A DNA stretch of 64,000 nt from Arthrobacter sp. V1I7 (GCF_030817015.1 NZ_JAUSYS010000001.1:4806129-4870128); one strand, 5' to 3'. Positions 39,429-48,533 are shown, counted from the first letter of the stretch. A program made the numbers and translations. Notes: generated by a model not told the origin, from the letters alone.

Positions 39429-40514
39429 ATGACTCTCACAACGACACAACCGGTCAGGACCGTCACCATCGGCGTGGACACACATTCGCTTGTCCACCAC
39501 GCAGCCGCTCTGGATTCAATGGGGCAGATCTTGGGCGACCGCCGTTTCTCCACGGACTTGGCCGGTTATCAGGAGCTTCTGGATTGGGCGGCAGGCTTTG
39601 GAATCATCAGCGCCTTCGGGGTTGAATGCACCGGCTCCTACGGAGCCGGCCTAACACGGCACCTGCTTGCCGCAGGCGTGGATGTTGTAGAAGTGAACAG
39701 GGGTCATTCCTTGACCCGCAGCCGCTCCGGCAAGAACGACGCCATCGACGCAGAAGAGGCAGCCCGGAAGGTCCTCTCCGACGAGTGTTCCTCACCCGCC
39801 AAGGACACGACCGGCGCCGTCGAAGCCATCAGGCATTTGCACCTCGTGCGGGACTCCGCCATCAAATCCCGCACGGCAGCCCTCGTTCAGTTGCGCGACA
39901 TCCTCGTCACCGCTCCGGAGCCCCTGAGGCAGCGACTCGACGCGAAGACCCTTCAAGCCAAGGCAACACAGGCAAGGTCACTTCGACCCGACATGGACCG
40001 GATGGACAAGCCCGAGCAAGCTGCCAAGTACGCTCTCCGGGAATTAGGCAGACGGGTATACGACCTCACCACACAGATCAATGATGCCGACAAGCACCTA
40101 AACCGCCTTCTGCACGCAGTCGCACCCACGGTCATGGCATTGCCGCAGGTAGGACCTGTAAGCGCGGCACAACTGCTCATCACCGCAGGGGAAAACATCG
40201 ACAGGTTCCCAAGCGAGGCAGCGTTCGCACGCCTCTGCGGAGTCGCGCCGGTACCGGTCTCGTCAGGTAAGTCTCACCGCATGCGGCTCCACCGCGGAGG
40301 CAACCGCCAAGCCAACAGACTCATCTACCTCATCACGGTGGGCCGACTAAAGATCGATCCTCGATCCCAGGCCTACCGGGACAGGAAACGCAGCCAGGGC
40401 CATTCGAGTGGGGATATCATCCGCAGCCTCAAACGCTACGTCGCCAGAGAACTCTACTTCGCACTGAAAAAGGATCTTTCAGTGCGAAGAGTCAACCCTT
40501 TTATGGGTCTGTGA
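39429..40514 (+). CDS. IS110-family transposase (copy d)
   Basis: This 361-residue protein starts at ATG 39429. The DEDD motifs are intact: VTIGVDTHSLVHHAAALD, FGVECTGSYGAGLT and GKNDAIDAEEAARKVL. The C-terminal domain shows ALPQVGPVSAAQLLITAGEN and PVPVSSGKSHRMRLHRGGN with the catalytic serine. The last eight or so residues (VNPFMGL) are read into sequence that is also the 3' end of the convergent LVIVD gene (overlap 40501-40514), so the element's right end lies very close to the stop. A 12-bp hairpin sits just before the C-terminus. Confidence 0.9.
   Translation: MTLTTTQPVRTVTIGVDTHSLVHHAAALDSMGQILGDRRFSTDLAGYQELLDWAAGFGIISAFGVECTGSYGAGLTRHLLAAGVDVVEVNRGHSLTRSRSGKNDAIDAEEAARKVLSDECSSPAKDTTGAVEAIRHLHLVRDSAIKSRTAALVQLRDILVTAPEPLRQRLDAKTLQAKATQARSLRPDMDRMDKPEQAAKYALRELGRRVYDLTTQINDADKHLNRLLHAVAPTVMALPQVGPVSAAQLLITAGENIDRFPSEAAFARLCGVAPVPVSSGKSHRMRLHRGGNRQANRLIYLITVGRLKIDPRSQAYRDRKRSQGHSSGDIIRSLKRYVARELYFALKKDLSVRRVNPFMGL
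40459..40488. repeat. 12-bp inverted repeat at the end of IS110 copy d
   Basis: TTCGCACTGAAA (40459-40470) and TTTCAGTGCGAA (40477-40488) are perfect complements with a six-base loop, inside the last codons of the transposase and 13 bases before the LVIVD gene stop. It may act as a terminator for the convergent gene or as part of the IS end. Confidence 0.6.
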
Positions 40515-42456
40515 AGATCCATAGGCCGCTGTCGCGGTCGCTGCCGAGGATGTACGTTCGTCCGTCCTCCCCGATGAATGTTTCCACTCCCCAGAAGTCG
40601 TTTCCGGCCGGGTCGAGGTAGCTGCCGACTTCGACGAGCTCACACGTGCTCTTGTCAGCAGGAGGATTGGCCGGGTCATATGGCGTGCCGGCGCATTGGA
40701 TCTGGATGGCCCTCATTCCGCCCGAGTAGTACGACAGGTAGGCAAGTGACGGGTCTTGTGGGTCGACGGCCACCTCGTGGACGCTGAGGTCTCCGTATCC
40801 GAGCGCGTACGCCGGATCGTGGGCTTCGGGGATCGCGTAGGTGTCCAGTTCCTGCATGGTGTCCGGGTCGAAGAGATGGACGTAGCCCCATCCATCGAAG
40901 ACGGATCCTGCTTCGATCCTGTCACCGATGGCGCCGATGGCGATGTTCTCCGGGTAGGTCCATTGCGCCGGATCAAACGGTTCCAGATTGAACAGCTTGT
41001 GGAATGCCTCGTGGGTGGTGCAGACGGCGACGATCTCGTCAACGAAGGCCCCGGAACCGCAGAACGGGGCTCCGCCGACGGCTTCACCGGCGTGGTGGTT
41101 CACGAGCAGCACCGCGTCCCAGCCAGCCAAAGCCGCTTGGTGGGCCTTTTCGCCGGGGAAGCACGCCGCCTCGGGGGCGCTTGGGTCACCGGAGGGCCCG
41201 CGCTGCAGAACCAGGATGGTTTCATCCCCGGGTTGCAGGGAGTCCAGATACCCCGGGATGTTCTCCGGGCGGGGCAGGGGAGCGGAGGCGGGGCAGCCGT
41301 AGCCGCCATAGACGACCGGGCCGCTGAGGGTCAGGTCCTCCAGGATGGCGGGAGGTTGTCCGCCTGGCACGATCACGGACGGGTATTCGCCCTGGAAGGA
41401 GCCGCTGGTGATCCGCAGGGGACCTGCCCGGTACGGGGCGAAGTCTTCGTCGGTGCCGATGAAGAATTCGTTGTCGAGGGTGAGCTCCGCCTGGTGCGCG
41501 TTCCCCTCAGGGGTGAGCGAAACGCCAAGGGATTCCTGCAGTTCCGGATCGATCGCGGCGAAGTTGGTGTCTCCGAGGAACACGGCGTTGGCGGGGTCGG
41601 TGACGTCCAGGAGGACGTAGCCGCCGTCCCAGTAGGACAGCAGCATGATGAAGCGTCCATTGATTTCCTTGACGACCATGTCGTGGAGGAAGGATTCGGT
41701 CAATCCTAGTTCGGGCTGGTCGACGTTGAAGGCGTTCAGGTCGTATTCCGCGATCAGGCGGGGCCGGTGTGGGTTGGTGATGTCCAGGATGTCCACGTCG
41801 GGGAACTGTTCGTTGTCGGTCATCACAATGTAGGCGTTGGCCCCGGTGTCCCAGGCGAAGGCGCTGTGGATTTGGTTGGCGTCCCGGCTGCCTGGCTCCC
41901 GGTCACCGAAATGCTCGGACAGTTTCTTGGGCTTTGCGGGATCGGTGACGTCCCACAGTGAGACACCTCCTTTGCCGTTCTTGCCGCACTCCTCGTTGTT
42001 CATCACGAGGATGTCGCCGCTGAATTGTGCGGTGGTGACTTCCACGACCTGCATTCCTTCACCGGGGCGGGTGTCCTGGTGCGATGGGATGAACCCGATC
42101 TGCCGGGCCGATTGCGGATCGGTTTCGATATTTGAAATGTCGATGACGTAGGCCCCGGCGTCTGGGCTGGTTTGACCGCCGGTCTCGGGGCCGGCGCAGT
42201 CGGGCTCGCCCCAGTTGGCTAGAAACGCCGTGTTCCCGTCCGGGGAGACTGTGACGTCGGCGATCAAGTCCGCGGTGTCGGTGATGTCGACGACGTCAAG
42301 GAGCTGGAGTTTTCCGGAGGCGCCGGTACCGGTGAGGTGTCCCTCGTCGGTACCATGCTGGCCGTCCGGATCTGCGGTGGCCCCGGTCAGCCCGAATGCT
42401 GAAAGTGCCAAGGTGCTCAGTGCTGCAACAAAAACCAACCTACTGCGGTGTAGCAT
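40501..42456 (-). CDS. Secreted LVIVD-repeat / PA-domain protein
   Basis: The frame opens at 42561, but GGAGGGCGAG precedes the ATG at 42456, giving 651 residues. The N-terminus is a Sec signal (MLHRSRLVFVAALSTLALSA, cleavage after GATA). The protein has several LVIVD-type beta-propeller strands (GGVSLWDVTDPAKPKKLSEH, PDVDILDITNPHRPRLIAEY, GGYVLLDVTDPANAVFLGDT, HEVAVDPQDPSLAYLSYYSG). A protease-associated-like insertion follows (PSVIVPGGQPPAILEDLTLS ... CFPGEKAHQAALAGWDAVLL). The function is unknown; such proteins are extracellular and may bind ligands or act as hydrolase-like scaffolds. The 3' end touches IS110 copy d, and the last residues LWIFTDP look native. Confidence 0.82.
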   Translation of the reverse strand: MLHRSRLVFVAALSTLALSAFGLTGATADPDGQHGTDEGHLTGTGASGKLQLLDVVDITDTADLIADVTVSPDGNTAFLANWGEPDCAGPETGGQTSPDAGAYVIDISNIETDPQSARQIGFIPSHQDTRPGEGMQVVEVTTAQFSGDILVMNNEECGKNGKGGVSLWDVTDPAKPKKLSEHFGDREPGSRDANQIHSAFAWDTGANAYIVMTDNEQFPDVDILDITNPHRPRLIAEYDLNAFNVDQPELGLTESFLHDMVVKEINGRFIMLLSYWDGGYVLLDVTDPANAVFLGDTNFAAIDPELQESLGVSLTPEGNAHQAELTLDNEFFIGTDEDFAPYRAGPLRITSGSFQGEYPSVIVPGGQPPAILEDLTLSGPVVYGGYGCPASAPLPRPENIPGYLDSLQPGDETILVLQRGPSGDPSAPEAACFPGEKAHQAALAGWDAVLLVNHHAGEAVGGAPFCGSGAFVDEIVAVCTTHEAFHKLFNLEPFDPAQWTYPENIAIGAIGDRIEAGSVFDGWGYVHLFDPDTMQELDTYAIPEAHDPAYALGYGDLSVHEVAVDPQDPSLAYLSYYSGGMRAIQIQCAGTPYDPANPPADKSTCELVEVGSYLDPAGNDFWGVETFIGEDGRTYILGSDRDSGLWIFTDP

Positions 42457-42710
42457 GACTCGCCCTCCGACTAGGAATTCAGTTGGATCCCCCACATGGC
42501 GATCCCCCCACATGGGCCAGAGCCTAGACCTGCCCCTTTCGCCTGTCCAGACATGAATCATTGGTATCTGACAGGTAACATTCAGCTTTCGCCAAGGAGC
42601 ATTAGGTACGGTGCCTGTTGCACTTCAGCCTTGGCTGCCATCACGTGCCCGATCCCCAGAATCCCCACACGACCGCATGCAAGTCACAATCACTCAGGAG
42701 GTCGGAATTT

Positions 42711-44092
42711 GGGACTGTAATTTAAACGGTGTAACTCCAGAGAATTAGGAGGTTGCCGTGACTGATGTGATTAGTGATGTGACTGCTGCGACGAGCATGG
42801 TTGCGCCGGCTCCGGCGGACGCGCTGGATGAGCAGTTGGTGCAGCAGCTGAGTGAGCGGGCGCGTGCGGAAGGCCTGCGGCTGACCGGTGAGGGCGGGCT
42901 GCTGTCCCGGCTGACGAAGATGGTCGTGGAATCGGCGCTGGAGGGCGAGATGGAGGACCATCTGGGCTACGCCCGGCACGATCCGGCTGGCAGGGACGGC
43001 GGGAACTCGCGGAACGGCACCCGGTCCAAGGAGCTGTTGACCGAGGCCGGTCCGGTGCAGATCGCGGTGCCGCGGGATCGGGACGGCTCGTTCACCCCGG
43101 AGCTGGTCAGGAAGCGGCAGCGCCGCCTGTCCGGGCTCGATGACCTGGTCATTTCGCTGTCCGCCAAGGGACTCACGTACGGGGAGATCTGCGCCCACCT
43201 GGCCGAGGTCTACGGCGCGGAGGTCTCCAAGCAGACGATCTCCACCATCACGGAGAAGGTCTTGGAGGGTTTGGCGGCCTGGCAGAGCCGGCCGCTGGAT
43301 CCGGTCTATCCGGTGATCTTCATCGACGCGGTGATCGTGAAGATCCGCGACGGGCAGGTCACGAACCGGCCGATCTACGTGGCGCTGGCGGTGACCTGCG
43401 AGGGCACCCGTGACATTCTTGGGCTCTGGGCCGGCGAGCACGGTGACGGGGAGGGGGCGAAGTACTGGCTGCGGGTCCTGTCCGAGATCAAGAACCGCGG
43501 CACCCAGGACTGCCTGATTGTGGTCTGTGACGGGCTCAAGGGCCTGCCCGAGGCCATCGCCACCGTCTGGCCGCAGACGATCACCCAGACCTGCATTGTT
43601 CACCTTTTGCGCAACTCGTTCCGCTACGCGTCGAAGAAGGACTGGTCCGCGATCGCGAAGGACCTCAAGCCCGTCTATACGGCGGCGTCGGAATCCGATG
43701 CCCTGGACCGGTTCGTGGAGTTCAGCGAGAAGTGGGAGAAGCGTTACCCGGCGATCATCCGGCTGTGGACCAACGCCTGGGCCGAGTTCGTGCCCTTCCT
43801 GCAGTTCGGCCGCGAGATCCGCACGATCATCTGCACGACCAACGCCATAGAGAGCATCAACGCGCGCATCCGGCGAGCCGTGAATGCCCGCGGACACTTC
43901 CCCACGGAGCAGGCCGCGCTCAAATGCGTCTATCTGGCGGTCATGAGTCTGGACCCCACCGGGACGGGCCGACAACGCTGGTCCAACCGCTGGAAGGCTG
44001 CGCTCAATGCCTTCGAAGTCACCTTCGACGGACGCCTGTCCGCCGGCAAGAAATAAAATCAAAACCAGTTACACCGAAAACTTGACGCTGAT
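42711..44092 (+). mobile_element. IS256-family insertion sequence
   Basis: The left end GGGACTGTAATTTAAACGG runs into GTGTAACT; the right end, on the other strand, has CAAGTTTTCGGTGTAACT, sharing CGGTGTAACT with partial similarity outward. The ends are placed symmetrically from this shared block. No target duplication is evident. An 81-bp left-end fragment of the same element lies at 9106-9186. Confidence 0.7.
42758..44056 (+). CDS. IS256-family (Mutator-type) transposase
   Basis: The GTG at 42758 has a perfect AGGAGG upstream and gives 432 residues. The DDE residues are visible: Asp in PVIFIDAVIVKIRDGQV, Asp in CLIVVCDGLKGLPEAI, and Glu in CTTNAIESINARIRR. The zinc-knuckle-like C-x2-H of Mutator transposases is in TQTCIVHLLRNSFRY. 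The frame is intact and probably active. It stands upstream of IS110 copy e. Confidence 0.95.
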   Translation: MTDVISDVTAATSMVAPAPADALDEQLVQQLSERARAEGLRLTGEGGLLSRLTKMVVESALEGEMEDHLGYARHDPAGRDGGNSRNGTRSKELLTEAGPVQIAVPRDRDGSFTPELVRKRQRRLSGLDDLVISLSAKGLTYGEICAHLAEVYGAEVSKQTISTITEKVLEGLAAWQSRPLDPVYPVIFIDAVIVKIRDGQVTNRPIYVALAVTCEGTRDILGLWAGEHGDGEGAKYWLRVLSEIKNRGTQDCLIVVCDGLKGLPEAIATVWPQTITQTCIVHLLRNSFRYASKKDWSAIAKDLKPVYTAASESDALDRFVEFSEKWEKRYPAIIRLWTNAWAEFVPFLQFGREIRTIICTTNAIESINARIRRAVNARGHFPTEQAALKCVYLAVMSLDPTGTGRQRWSNRWKAALNAFEVTFDGRLSAGKK

Positions 44093-44218
44093 ACTGGAAG
44101 GGTCCGGGAATGCAGTGACCCGATACTTGACTGGCGGCCCCCTTCGGGGGACCTGTCCTTGACCTGATTTGTCCTGCGTTCCCGGGACCAGCCGTGGGCT
44201 CTGCCGGTTCATGACCTC

Positions 44219-45580
44219 ATAGGAGCATGACCGATCCCATGACCAGTTGGCCCTGCCATGGTGCGCGTCCCTTCAGCGTCCTGTCTGCGGCCGACAGGGC
44301 CAACGGTGACAACCCGAACCGTTGCTTGGAAGGACACCATATGCCACACGCGAGAGCGGATGTCGACGCGGCCGGACGCGTCGCCGGGGTCGACACCCAC
44401 ACCGACACTCACACCCTTGCCATTCTCACCGAGAACGGCGCGGTGGTCTCCACCGCGACGTTCACGGCGGACAGCCGTGGCTATGCCGCGCTCATCGATG
44501 CCGTAGCCTCAGCCGGCCCCGTCCGGGGGATCGGTGTCGAGGGCACCAACTCCTACGGCGCCGGCCTGACCCGGGCCCTTCAGTCCGCCGGACACACCGT
44601 GCTGGAAGTCCTGCGCCCTACCCGGCAGGTGCGCCGGATGAATGGGAAATCAGATCCTGTCGACGCAGTCGAAGCTGCCCGTACGGTGCTTTCCGGCCGT
44701 GGCATCTCCATCCCGAAAGACACCAACACCGCCGCTGAATCCATCCGATTCCTGCTCGGCGCGCGGAAACGGTTCGTCTCCTCCATGACCTCGATCTCCA
44801 ACGCCATTAAAGGGCTGCTGATCACCGCTCCAGAACCGGTCCGCGCCAGATACCGGGACCTGGACACGGACGCGCTGCTGCGCCGTCTGGCCAGTAGTCG
44901 TCCTGGATCCGATCTGGCCGGCCCTGAAGACGCCGCCGGGCTGGCCCTGAAGACGATGGCTTGCGCCCACCAGGAGCTCTCAGACCGCGTCGCCGGCATC
45001 GAGACGCAATTGCATGAACTCGTCCAGGCGCACCACCCAGCATTGCTGGATGTCTACGGCGTCGGGACCCTGGTCGCCGCGCAACTCGTCGTGACCGCGG
45101 GCGGCAACCCAGAGCGGATCCGCAACGAAGCGTCGTTCGCCGCGCTCTGCGGCGCCGCGCCAATCCCGGCGTCCTCCGGGCGCACCACCCGCCACCGGCT
45201 CAACCGTGGCGGCGACAGACAGGGTAACGCCGCCCTCCACCGCATCGCACTCGTCCGAATGCGCCACGACCCCAAAACCCGCGCCTACGTCGAGCGCCGC
45301 ACACAGGATGGCAAGAGCAAGAAGGAAATCATCCGCTGCCTCAAAAGGGCCATCGTCCGAGAGATCTACCGCATCCTTACCAGCCCAGCAGTAAGGACGG
45401 TCCAAGCCGACCTCCGCGCCATTCGCACGAAAAAGAACATCACCCTCAGTCAAGTGGCCGTAGCCTTAAGCACGTGGCCCGCCCGGATCTCCGATATCGA
45501 GCGCAAAGCCCGGCCGCTGCCCGAACTCGCCGATCGCTACAGAAACTGGCTCGCCACCGCTTGACACACGATAGGAGCAT
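44219..45580 (+). mobile_element. IS110-family element (copy e) bounded by ATAGGAGCAT direct repeats
   Basis: ATAGGAGCAT occurs at 44219-44228 and 45571-45580, flanking an intact transposase and 113 bases of upstream non-coding DNA. Direct core repeats at both ends, instead of inverted repeats, are characteristic of IS110. The right side continues straight into a citrate synthase fragment. Confidence 0.85.
44341..45564 (+). CDS. IS110-family transposase (copy e) with C-terminal helix-turn-helix
   Basis: The frame opens at 44227, but GGAAGGAC precedes the ATG at 44341, giving 407 residues. The DEDD motifs are GVDTHTDTHTLAIL, GVEGTNSYGAGLTR and GKSDPVDAVEAARTVL. The Tnp domain carries PIPASSGRTTRHRLNRGGDR with the catalytic serine. 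The last 50 residues (LRAIRTKKNITLSQVAVALS TWPARISDIE) look like a Cro/C1-type helix-turn-helix, which most IS110 transposases lack and which is shared with the dead copy a. The upstream 44229-44340 region should encode the bridge RNA. The element is intact and possibly active. Confidence 0.92.
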   Translation: MPHARADVDAAGRVAGVDTHTDTHTLAILTENGAVVSTATFTADSRGYAALIDAVASAGPVRGIGVEGTNSYGAGLTRALQSAGHTVLEVLRPTRQVRRMNGKSDPVDAVEAARTVLSGRGISIPKDTNTAAESIRFLLGARKRFVSSMTSISNAIKGLLITAPEPVRARYRDLDTDALLRRLASSRPGSDLAGPEDAAGLALKTMACAHQELSDRVAGIETQLHELVQAHHPALLDVYGVGTLVAAQLVVTAGGNPERIRNEASFAALCGAAPIPASSGRTTRHRLNRGGDRQGNAALHRIALVRMRHDPKTRAYVERRTQDGKSKKEIIRCLKRAIVREIYRILTSPAVRTVQADLRAIRTKKNITLSQVAVALSTWPARISDIERKARPLPELADRYRNWLATA

Positions 45581-45581
45581 C

Positions 45582-46224
45582 AGACCCTCAGCTGGCCGAG
45601 GATTCCTCCCGGGAAGCCAACGTGGCCAAGGCAATCGACCTGTTCGCGTCCATGCCCGCCGTCGTTGCCTACGATCAGCGCCGCCGGCGGGGGCAGAACC
45701 TGGTGGAGCCCCGCGCTGACCTTGGCTACTCCGCCAACTTCCTGTGGATGTCCTTCGGTGAAGAAGCCGCACCCGAGGTTGTCGAGGCCTTCAACGTCTC
45801 GATGATCCTCTACGCCGAGCACTCCTTCAACGCCTCCACCTTCACAGCTCGAGTGGTGACGTCTACGTTGTCTGATCTTCATTCAGCCGTGACGGCGGCC
45901 ATTGGCGCGCTCAAGGGTCCCCTTCACGGGGGCGCCAATGAAGCCGTCATGCACACCTTCGATGAGATCGGCATCCGTCCGGAGGAATCCCTGGAGGAGG
46001 CTGCAGCCCGGGCCAAGGCCTGGATGGAACATGCGCTGGCCAACAAGAAGAAGGTGATGGGCTTCGGGCACCGCGTCTACAAGCACGGCGATTCCCGCGT
46101 GCCCACGATGAAGGCGGCCCTGGACAAGATGATCGCCCACTACGGCCGTCCCCTAGTCCGTTACGATGTGCGTGAAGGGCTGCGAATCGCAGCAATGTTT
46201 GGTCCGGTCGCAGCCGAATCCTAG
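45582..46224 (+). pseudogene. Citrate/2-methylcitrate synthase internal fragment
   Basis: The sequence from 45588 reads EDSSREANVAKAIDLFASMP, TSTLSDLHSAVTAAIGALKG, PLHGGANEAVMHTFDEIGI and KKVMGFGHRVYKHGDSRVP. These are the central citrate synthase motifs, with both active-site histidines (in LHGGANE and GFGHRVY). The N-terminal part has been replaced by IS110 copy e. After HYGRP near 46155 similarity stops, so the C-terminal part with the catalytic Asp is missing. The frame ends at the TAG of the IS701 target site. Given the long EE/AKAWME region it resembles PrpC-type 2-methylcitrate synthases. It is not functional. Confidence 0.85.
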
Positions 46225-47648
46225 TAGTACTTTGTTAGGTTGGTGGGGCGTGTTGGCAGTAGGGGCAGCGTCTGAGCTGTCGGATGAGGATCCGTTGGAG
46301 TTCCTTGAGGACCCCGTACAGGCTCAGGCTGCCCCTGCTGCTTTTGGGGTGGCAAGGCGTTTTTTGGTGATGAACAGGTGTGCTGCGGACACGAGGGTGA
46401 CGTGGTGGTGGAAGCCCGGGAAGGATCGTCCTTCGAAGTGGGAAAGGCCGAGGCCGGTTTTCAGTTCGCGGTAGTCGTGTTCAATGCGCCACCGGATTTT
46501 CGCCAGCCTGACCAAGGTCCTGGTTGGTGTGTCGGCGGGCAGGTCGGAGAGCCAGTAGTCGGTGGGCTCCTTGGCGCCGGGTGGCCATTCGGCGATCAGC
46601 CAGGCCTCGGGCAACGATCCGTCTTCGCCGGGGGCGATGTGCCGGCTGGCAGGTCTGACGCGCAGGGCCAGGAAGCGGGATTTCATGGCCGCGGTCCTGT
46701 TGGTGCCGGTGTTCTTGGTGCCGTGCCGCCAGGTGATCCTGCGTAGTTGTCCCCTTCCGGCGGCCACCGCGAGTTCGGCCAGGCTGGCCGGGTCCTGTCG
46801 GTAGCGGGGCACACTGGGCCTGCCCCTGGGGCCGGAGCGTTCGGCGAGTTCGGGAACGGCATTGGCCGGGTAGGCGCTGGTGGATGCCTTGACCGCCATC
46901 ACCCACGGAATGGACCGCCGGGTCAGCTCAAGCCGGAACAGCGCGTTGTCCCCGTACCCGGCGTCGGCAACCGCGACCGGGCACCTGCGCCCCCAATGGG
47001 CGAGTTCATCGATCATCTCCAGCGCGAGTTCCCACTTGGGCCGGTGCCGTACGTATTCGGGGATCTTCGCCTTGATCCGGCGGGCGGCGACGGCTTCGGC
47101 GTGCTCGTTGGTGTCCGCACAGGCGTCATCCCAGGCCTCGGGCACGAACAGGCGCCAGTTCACCGGGGCCGAGGCATGGTCGGTGACCATGTGCACGGTG
47201 GAGGCAACCTGGCAGTTGCCGATCTTGCCCAGCGTGCCCGAGTACTGGCGCGCCACGCACGCCGAGGCGGCCCCGTCCTTCTTGAACCCGGTATCGTCAA
47301 TCACCCACGCCTCCGGCACGATAGCCTCATCGGCCAGGGCTGCCAGGCGGCGGCGGACCGGCTCCACCTCCCACGGCGAGGACGTAACGAACTGCTGCAG
47401 CTGCTGGTGGTCCACATCCAGGCGCTCCGCCATCGGCTGCATCGACTTGCGCCGCCCCTCCAGCATCAACCCCTGCAGATACAGCCGGCCCTTCGCCCGC
47501 TGGTCCTTCCGGCCCAACGACGCGAACACCTGCCCGACGTAATCCTCCAGCTCGACCCGCAGTCCTGCCTCTTCCATGCCCACGAAACGAAATTAACAGC
47601 TCAGGCCAGCGATTAAAAGCCCCTCACCGAAGACCTAACAAAGTACTA
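46225..47648 (-). mobile_element. IS701-family insertion sequence with CTAG target duplication
   Basis: The perfect terminal inverted repeats are TAGTACTTTGTTAGG and CCTAACAAAGTACTA. CTAG is duplicated at 46221-46224 and 47649-47652, matching the tetranucleotide target preference of IS701. The length is 1424 bp. Confidence 0.95.
46324..47583 (-). CDS. IS701-family transposase
   Basis: This intact 419-residue DDE transposase starts at 47583. The first catalytic Asp is in EAWVIDDTGFKKDGAASACV, the second in PVAVADAGYGDNALFRLELT, and the Glu in RIEHDYRELKTGLGLSHFEG. The N-terminal YVGQVFASLGRKDQRAKGRL and SMQPMAERLDVDHQQLQQFV are typical. It belongs to the 1.4-kb element between the citrate synthase fragment and the LysR gene. 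Confidence 0.95.
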   Translation of the reverse strand: MGMEEAGLRVELEDYVGQVFASLGRKDQRAKGRLYLQGLMLEGRRKSMQPMAERLDVDHQQLQQFVTSSPWEVEPVRRRLAALADEAIVPEAWVIDDTGFKKDGAASACVARQYSGTLGKIGNCQVASTVHMVTDHASAPVNWRLFVPEAWDDACADTNEHAEAVAARRIKAKIPEYVRHRPKWELALEMIDELAHWGRRCPVAVADAGYGDNALFRLELTRRSIPWVMAVKASTSAYPANAVPELAERSGPRGRPSVPRYRQDPASLAELAVAAGRGQLRRITWRHGTKNTGTNRTAAMKSRFLALRVRPASRHIAPGEDGSLPEAWLIAEWPPGAKEPTDYWLSDLPADTPTRTLVRLAKIRWRIEHDYRELKTGLGLSHFEGRSFPGFHHHVTLVSAAHLFITKKRLATPKAAGAA

Positions 47649-48533
47649 CTAGTCAATTGCCTCGTTATTGCCACGTGTCAAAAGCTCTGCAACATCGTTG
47701 ACGATCGCCCGCGTTGTGGTTGGCCAGGCCAGCCAGGTGTGCTGGTTGATCTCGGGGCCGGTTAGGGGCAACCACGGCCACCCGGGCACGAGTCTGGCGG
47801 CGCTCGTCGCATTGAGGACAATGCCCATTGCCTGGGAGGTTTCGGCGCAAAAAAAAGCGTTCTCTGTGAATCTGGCGAATTGCCACATCGGCGAGACTCC
47901 CGCCTCATGCGCGGCCGCCAGCAGCCGGTCGTATTCACTGGGCACCTGTTCTCTGGCGTGGGCGAGAACCCTAAGCCCGTCCAGGTCCTGCAGGTTGCAG
48001 TTCGCGGCTGTCCCCAGCGGGTGAGTGGGCCGGATAGCCAGGCCGAAGGGCCGTTCGAGCACCCGGTGGCGGTGCATGGTGGCCGGTGGGTCCTGATGCA
48101 CGAAGGCCAGATCCAGGATGCCTTCCCCGGTCATCTTCAGCAGCTCGGTGCTGCTCGCATCGGTGATGTCCAGATGCGCCGGGGATTCCTCGGCCATCAG
48201 GGGCCCGAGCCGGCCCGTCAGCCATTCGGCCGGCAACCCGGGGGCAATTCCTAATGCGACTGTCTCTTTGGACTGTGTGGCAGAGGTAGTGACTTCCCGG
48301 GTGGAGTCCGCAAGCCGGAGAATGCGAAGGGCGTGGCCGTGAAGGGCGGTACCGGCCGGCGTGGGTTCAACCCCTTTGGGTGTCCGCTCCAGCAGGCGGG
48401 CCCCGCTTTCGTTCTCCAACTGCTGTATCTGCCGGCTCAGGGCCGGCTGGGTGATGTGGAGGCGCTGGGCCGCCCTGGTCAGCGAGCCTTCCGCGATGAC
48501 CACGAGGAAATACCGCAGATGCCGCAGTTCCAT
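47649..48533 (-). CDS. LysR-family regulator of module 1
   Basis: GGAGG before the ATG at 48533 sets the start (MELRHLRYFLVVIAEGSLTR), not the longer frame from 48596; the product has 294 residues. The winged HTH AAQRLHITQPALSRQIQQLE NESGARLLERTPKGVEPTPA is followed by a LysR effector domain. The stop TAG lies within the CTAG duplicated by IS701, so the gene end survived the insertion unchanged or by chance. It diverges from the FAD-oxidoreductase gene at 48709, with a TATTGG-N11-CCAATA box between them. It is a clear paralogue of the LysR at 54223-55110. The inducer is probably the substrate taken up by the adjacent ABC importer. Confidence 0.93.
   Translation of the reverse strand: MELRHLRYFLVVIAEGSLTRAAQRLHITQPALSRQIQQLENESGARLLERTPKGVEPTPAGTALHGHALRILRLADSTREVTTSATQSKETVALGIAPGLPAEWLTGRLGPLMAEESPAHLDITDASSTELLKMTGEGILDLAFVHQDPPATMHRHRVLERPFGLAIRPTHPLGTAANCNLQDLDGLRVLAHAREQVPSEYDRLLAAAHEAGVSPMWQFARFTENAFFCAETSQAMGIVLNATSAARLVPGWPWLPLTGPEINQHTWLAWPTTTRAIVNDVAELLTRGNNEAID

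Noticed and set aside
40756..41709. 317-codon plus-strand ORF
   Set aside because: Antisense of the secreted LVIVD protein, which has a signal peptide and ribosome binding site.
42722..44062. 446-codon minus-strand ORF
   Set aside because: Antisense of the intact IS256 transposase, whose DDE motifs and AGGAGG site are on the plus strand.
46747..47616. 289-codon plus-strand ORF
   Set aside because: Antisense of the IS701 transposase.
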